Assembly (NCBI RefSeq): GCF_039503195.1
Contig: NZ_JBCJKP010000001.1
Coordinates: forward strand, 7,316,001 to 7,380,000
Direction of reading: 5' to 3'
DNA length: 64,000 bases
Source: Streptomyces mirabilis
Lineage (GTDB): Bacteria > Actinomycetota > Actinomycetes > Streptomycetales > Streptomycetaceae
Shown: one piece after another, positions 61,339 to 64,000 of the stretch
How the letters are laid out: every line of letters starts with the position of its first letter
Position numbering within the stretch: the first letter of the stretch is position 1
The notes under the pieces: model-generated
Database searches by the model: none
What the model saw: the letters and a program-made list of their open reading frames with translations, nothing else
What the model was told of the DNA's origin: nothing
Made by a program: the position numbers and the translations under genes

Positions 61339-64000
61339 ATGGCGGGACGGGGCCTGCGGACCGGGAACGAGCAGACACCGGACGATGCCCGCCGCGCGCG
61401 GGACGAGACTCTGGTGCGCGTCTGCGACCTGGCCGGACGTCCGCGCGGCACGGGTTTCGTCGCCGACCACCACGGCACGGTGATCACCAGCCACGAGGCC
61501 GTCGACGGTCTGGCCCGCCTCGTGCTGCACGCGCCCGGCGGCCGCAGCTGTGTGGTGACCGCCGACGCCGTGACCCCGCTCCCCGAAACCGATCTGGCGC
61601 TCGTACGCACCGAGGGCCTCGGTCTCGACCCGCTCCCGGTCACCGTGCGCGAGCGGGTCGAGACCGGCACGTATGTCCGGATCCCCGCGGGCGGCTGGCG
61701 CGAGGCCCGGGTGCTGGGCAGCACCACCGTGACGTACACGGCGACCGATCGCCTCCATCTCCTGGACGAGGCGCTGGAGTTGGCGATCGGCACGGCCGGT
61801 GCGGACGCGCTCCGGCTGGGCGGTGGGGCGGCCGGGGGACCGGTCCTCGACGCCTCGACCGGAGCGGTGATCGGGGTACTCGGCACCGCGCTGCACACCG
61901 AGCACCGGGCCGCGGGTTTCGCGGTCCCCCTGCGCACTCCCGGCGTCACGGGTCCGCTCGCCGAACTCCTCGACCGCAACGCCACCACGGTTCCCGCGTA
62001 CGGGGCCGATCTCAATCCGGCAGGTGTACTCGCACTCACGGCGACCTCGGTGGGCTCGGACGGCGCCGGAGCCGCGACCTCCCCGGGCACCGACGGCGTG
62101 GCGCCCGCCACCGTCGAACGGGCCGCTGTCGTACGGGAGTTCACGGCCTTCGAGAGCGGGTCGGCCGCCGTCCTCGGACTCGTCGGCCCACCCGGCAGCG
62201 GCCGTACGACGGAGCTCGCGGTGCTCGCCGCCCGCCGCACCCGGGGCACCGAACCGGCCCCCACACTCTGGCTGCGCGGCGCCGACCTGCTCGCCACGGA
62301 CACCTCCGTCGCCGACGCGGCCACCCGGGCGCTGGAGCGGGCGGGGCGGATCGTGGCGGCCCCGGAGGAGGGGGCGCACCGGGGGCCGGGGGTGCTGCCG
62401 CCCGGCGGGTACGACGGAGAGCTCGGCGACATCGGTCCCGACCGGCTGGCCCGGCTGGCAGGGGCCGCCGGACGGCCCCTGCTGCTCCTGCTCGACGGAC
62501 CGGAGGAGATGCCGCCCGACCTCGCCGACCGGCTGCCCGAGTGGACCGCGGGCACGGCCGAGTGGCTGCGGTCGAGCGGGGCGCGGCTCGTCGTCGCCTG
62601 CCGCGCCGAGTACTGGGAGCTGGTGGGGACCCGGTTCCCGGCGGAGTCGCTGCACCGGGCCGGCGCCGACCCGGAGCTTCCGCCCTGCGTCCGGCTGGGC
62701 GACTTGACCGAGGAGGAGGCGCGGCGGCTGCGGTCGCGGGCCGGGATCCCCGAGGACGCGCTGGTGGCCGCCGACGCACGGCATCCGCTGACGCTGCGGC
62801 TGCTGGCCGAACTGCGCGCCGTGCTGCCGGACCCGCCGGCCCGGCCACTCCACCGGGAGGAGGTCTTCACCGCCCATCTGGACCTGATGTGCCTGCGCGT
62901 CGCGGTCCGGCTCGCGGCGGCGAACGGGCTGCGTGGCACGGCCGTACGAAGGCTCGCCGCCCAGGTCTCCGGCCAGGTGCACGAGGCCGCGCGGCGCTGT
63001 CTGGGGCCCGGCCAGGGCCGGCTGGACCGTGTGTCCTTCGAGGCCGTCTTCCCCTGGGGGCCCGCCCCCGGAGGCCGCCCGGGGAGTGTCTCCGGCTGGG
63101 CCTCCGCCGTCCTCACCGAGGGCCTCCTGGTGCCCGCCGGGAGCGGCTACCGGTTCGCCCACGAGGAGCTCGCCGACTGGATCCAGGGCACCCACCTGGA
63201 CCTGGACCCGGCCCTGCACGCCCTGGTCCACCGGCGCCGCGAAGCCTGGCGTACCGAGCGGGTGCCGGCCCCCGTACACCCATCCGCCCAGAGCGGTTCC
63301 GTGCCCGTCCCGCGCCACCGCATCGGCCCCGTCGTGCAGGCCCTCCTCCTGCTGGCCCGGCACCAGGGCGCCGGTGCGCTGGGCCGCCGCCTCGCAGACC
63401 TCGTCGAGGCCGTCGACGACCTGCTGGCGGAGGAGTCCATCCCGGCCGGGGACGATGACCCGGCCGGGGACGATGGTCCGGCTGCGGACGGCATCTGGTG
63501 GGCCACCCACCTCCTCGTGGACGTCCTCGTGCGCGTGCCCGACGCCACCCCGTACACCCGGGTGCTGAGGCTGCTCGCCGAGCGGATCGTGGCGTGGCGG
63601 ACCGAAGGCCGGGGTGTGCCGGCGGAGTTCGGGCCCTCCTTCTGGGAGGCGCTGCCGTTGCCGGAGGCGGAGCGGTTCGATCTGCTCAGGCGCCTGGTCG
63701 TGGCGGACGGGGCGCCGCGACAGGCGAGCCCGGCCGAGGGGTCCCGCGCCGCCTCCGGCGCCCACCGCCGCCGTCCCGCGGAGGCCCCGCGCCACCTGGA
63801 CGCCGTCGCCCGACTCCTCGCCGCCGACCCCACGGCCGTACAGCCCCACCTCATCCCCTGGTTCGACGACGACCGGCCGCTGCCCGCGACGCCTCACGCG
63901 ACCGTGGCGACCGCCGCGCAGGCCCTGCTGTACGCACACCGGCGGCGCGCCCTGGACGACCTCACGGAGGCCCTGATCGACCGTGCCCACCGGCGTGGGG
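61339..64000 (+). CDS. Large protein: trypsin-like domain without active Ser, joined to a P-loop NTPase (3' end outside window)
   Basis: The frame from ATG 61339 is open to the window end (887 residues so far). Residues 24-205 look like a chymotrypsin-fold protease: GTGFVADHHGTVITSHEAV with His52 and PLPETDLALVR with Asp85. The nucleophile motif, however, reads LRLGGGAAGGPVLD, with Ala165 where Ser is expected. Residues 255-500 are a STAND/AAA-like NTPase: Walker A VGPPGSGRTTEL (about 282-293), Walker B RPLLLLLDGPEE and a sensor-like RLVVACRAEYWELVG. A helical region follows (HEELADWIQGTHLDLD), of the kind that carries repeats or a sensor. GGGAGG lies 8-9 nt upstream of the start. Function unknown; the layout recalls signalling or defence ATPases. 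Confidence 0.75.
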   Translation, partial: MAGRGLRTGNEQTPDDARRARDETLVRVCDLAGRPRGTGFVADHHGTVITSHEAVDGLARLVLHAPGGRSCVVTADAVTPLPETDLALVRTEGLGLDPLPVTVRERVETGTYVRIPAGGWREARVLGSTTVTYTATDRLHLLDEALELAIGTAGADALRLGGGAAGGPVLDASTGAVIGVLGTALHTEHRAAGFAVPLRTPGVTGPLAELLDRNATTVPAYGADLNPAGVLALTATSVGSDGAGAATSPGTDGVAPATVERAAVVREFTAFESGSAAVLGLVGPPGSGRTTELAVLAARRTRGTEPAPTLWLRGADLLATDTSVADAATRALERAGRIVAAPEEGAHRGPGVLPPGGYDGELGDIGPDRLARLAGAAGRPLLLLLDGPEEMPPDLADRLPEWTAGTAEWLRSSGARLVVACRAEYWELVGTRFPAESLHRAGADPELPPCVRLGDLTEEEARRLRSRAGIPEDALVAADARHPLTLRLLAELRAVLPDPPARPLHREEVFTAHLDLMCLRVAVRLAAANGLRGTAVRRLAAQVSGQVHEAARRCLGPGQGRLDRVSFEAVFPWGPAPGGRPGSVSGWASAVLTEGLLVPAGSGYRFAHEELADWIQGTHLDLDPALHALVHRRREAWRTERVPAPVHPSAQSGSVPVPRHRIGPVVQALLLLARHQGAGALGRRLADLVEAVDDLLAEESIPAGDDDPAGDDGPAADGIWWATHLLVDVLVRVPDATPYTRVLRLLAERIVAWRTEGRGVPAEFGPSFWEALPLPEAERFDLLRRLVVADGAPRQASPAEGSRAASGAHRRRPAEAPRHLDAVARLLAADPTAVQPHLIPWFDDDRPLPATPHATVATAAQALLYAHRRRALDDLTEALIDRAHRRG

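Noticed and set aside
61300..63990. Minus-strand frame of about 896 codons opposite the NTPase gene
   Set aside because: It has no domain signatures, while the plus-strand frame has protease-like and P-loop motifs.

Overview
The window looks like chromosomal DNA of a Streptomyces or a close relative. It is very G+C-rich with strong third-position G/C bias. It carries Tat and lipoprotein signals, a DasR-type site at a chitinase gene, and the actinobacterial block dxr - M50 protease - ispG - acetyltransferase - proS - rimP - nusA - ylxR - infB - DUF503 - rbfA - truB. All assignments come from reading the sequence; no database was searched.

Positions 1-17452 hold a polyamine/GABA catabolic region. 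It contains the end of an aldehyde dehydrogenase gene, a four-gene polyamine ABC transporter, an FAD-dependent amine oxidase, a GABA aminotransferase, a PucR-family regulator and a second aldehyde dehydrogenase. Together these could import putrescine-like amines and take them through gamma-aminobutyraldehyde, GABA and succinate semialdehyde to succinate. Inserted among them are a small Prim-Pol-like protein gene with a possible RNA stem over its ribosome binding site, a secreted GH18 chitinase, a PAP2 phosphatase and a VirD4/TraG-like membrane ATPase whose 3' end is frameshifted.

Positions 17575-36466 form a compact xyloglucan utilisation locus. A GH3 beta-glucosidase gene diverges from a seven-gene plus-strand run: sugar-binding lipoprotein, two permeases, secreted GH74, GH42 (frameshifted), GH95 and secreted GH12. 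A GH31 alpha-xylosidase and a LacI-family regulator lie opposite, and a decayed second GH12 lies beside the regulator. Copies of the palindrome TCGAAGCGCTTCGA sit in the GH3/transporter divergent promoter (two) and upstream of the lacI gene (two), which defines a self-contained regulon. Signal peptides suggest that GH74 and GH12 cut the backbone outside. The ABC system would import the oligosaccharides, and GH95, GH42, GH31 and GH3 would remove fucose, galactose, xylose and glucose inside. No transporter ATPase is encoded here, so a shared one such as MsiK would be needed.

Positions 36641-42431 contain an acyl-CoA dehydrogenase, a small unknown gene preceded by a 22-bp near-perfect inverted repeat, a full-length SecA paralogue without the C-terminal zinc motif, and a secreted lamin-tail-domain protein. 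Positions 42653-61069 are the housekeeping block. It is interrupted after proS by a decayed NuoF-like/ferredoxin remnant (50779-51612) and a minus-strand group (APH-like kinase, ferritin-like DUF4439 protein, lipoprotein). The window ends inside a large gene that joins a serine-less trypsin-like domain to a P-loop NTPase.

Several genes carry single-base frameshifts, mostly at short homopolymers (13689, 27137, 51476, perhaps about 9234). These are either sequencing errors or real decay, and this needs settling before any of them is called a pseudogene.
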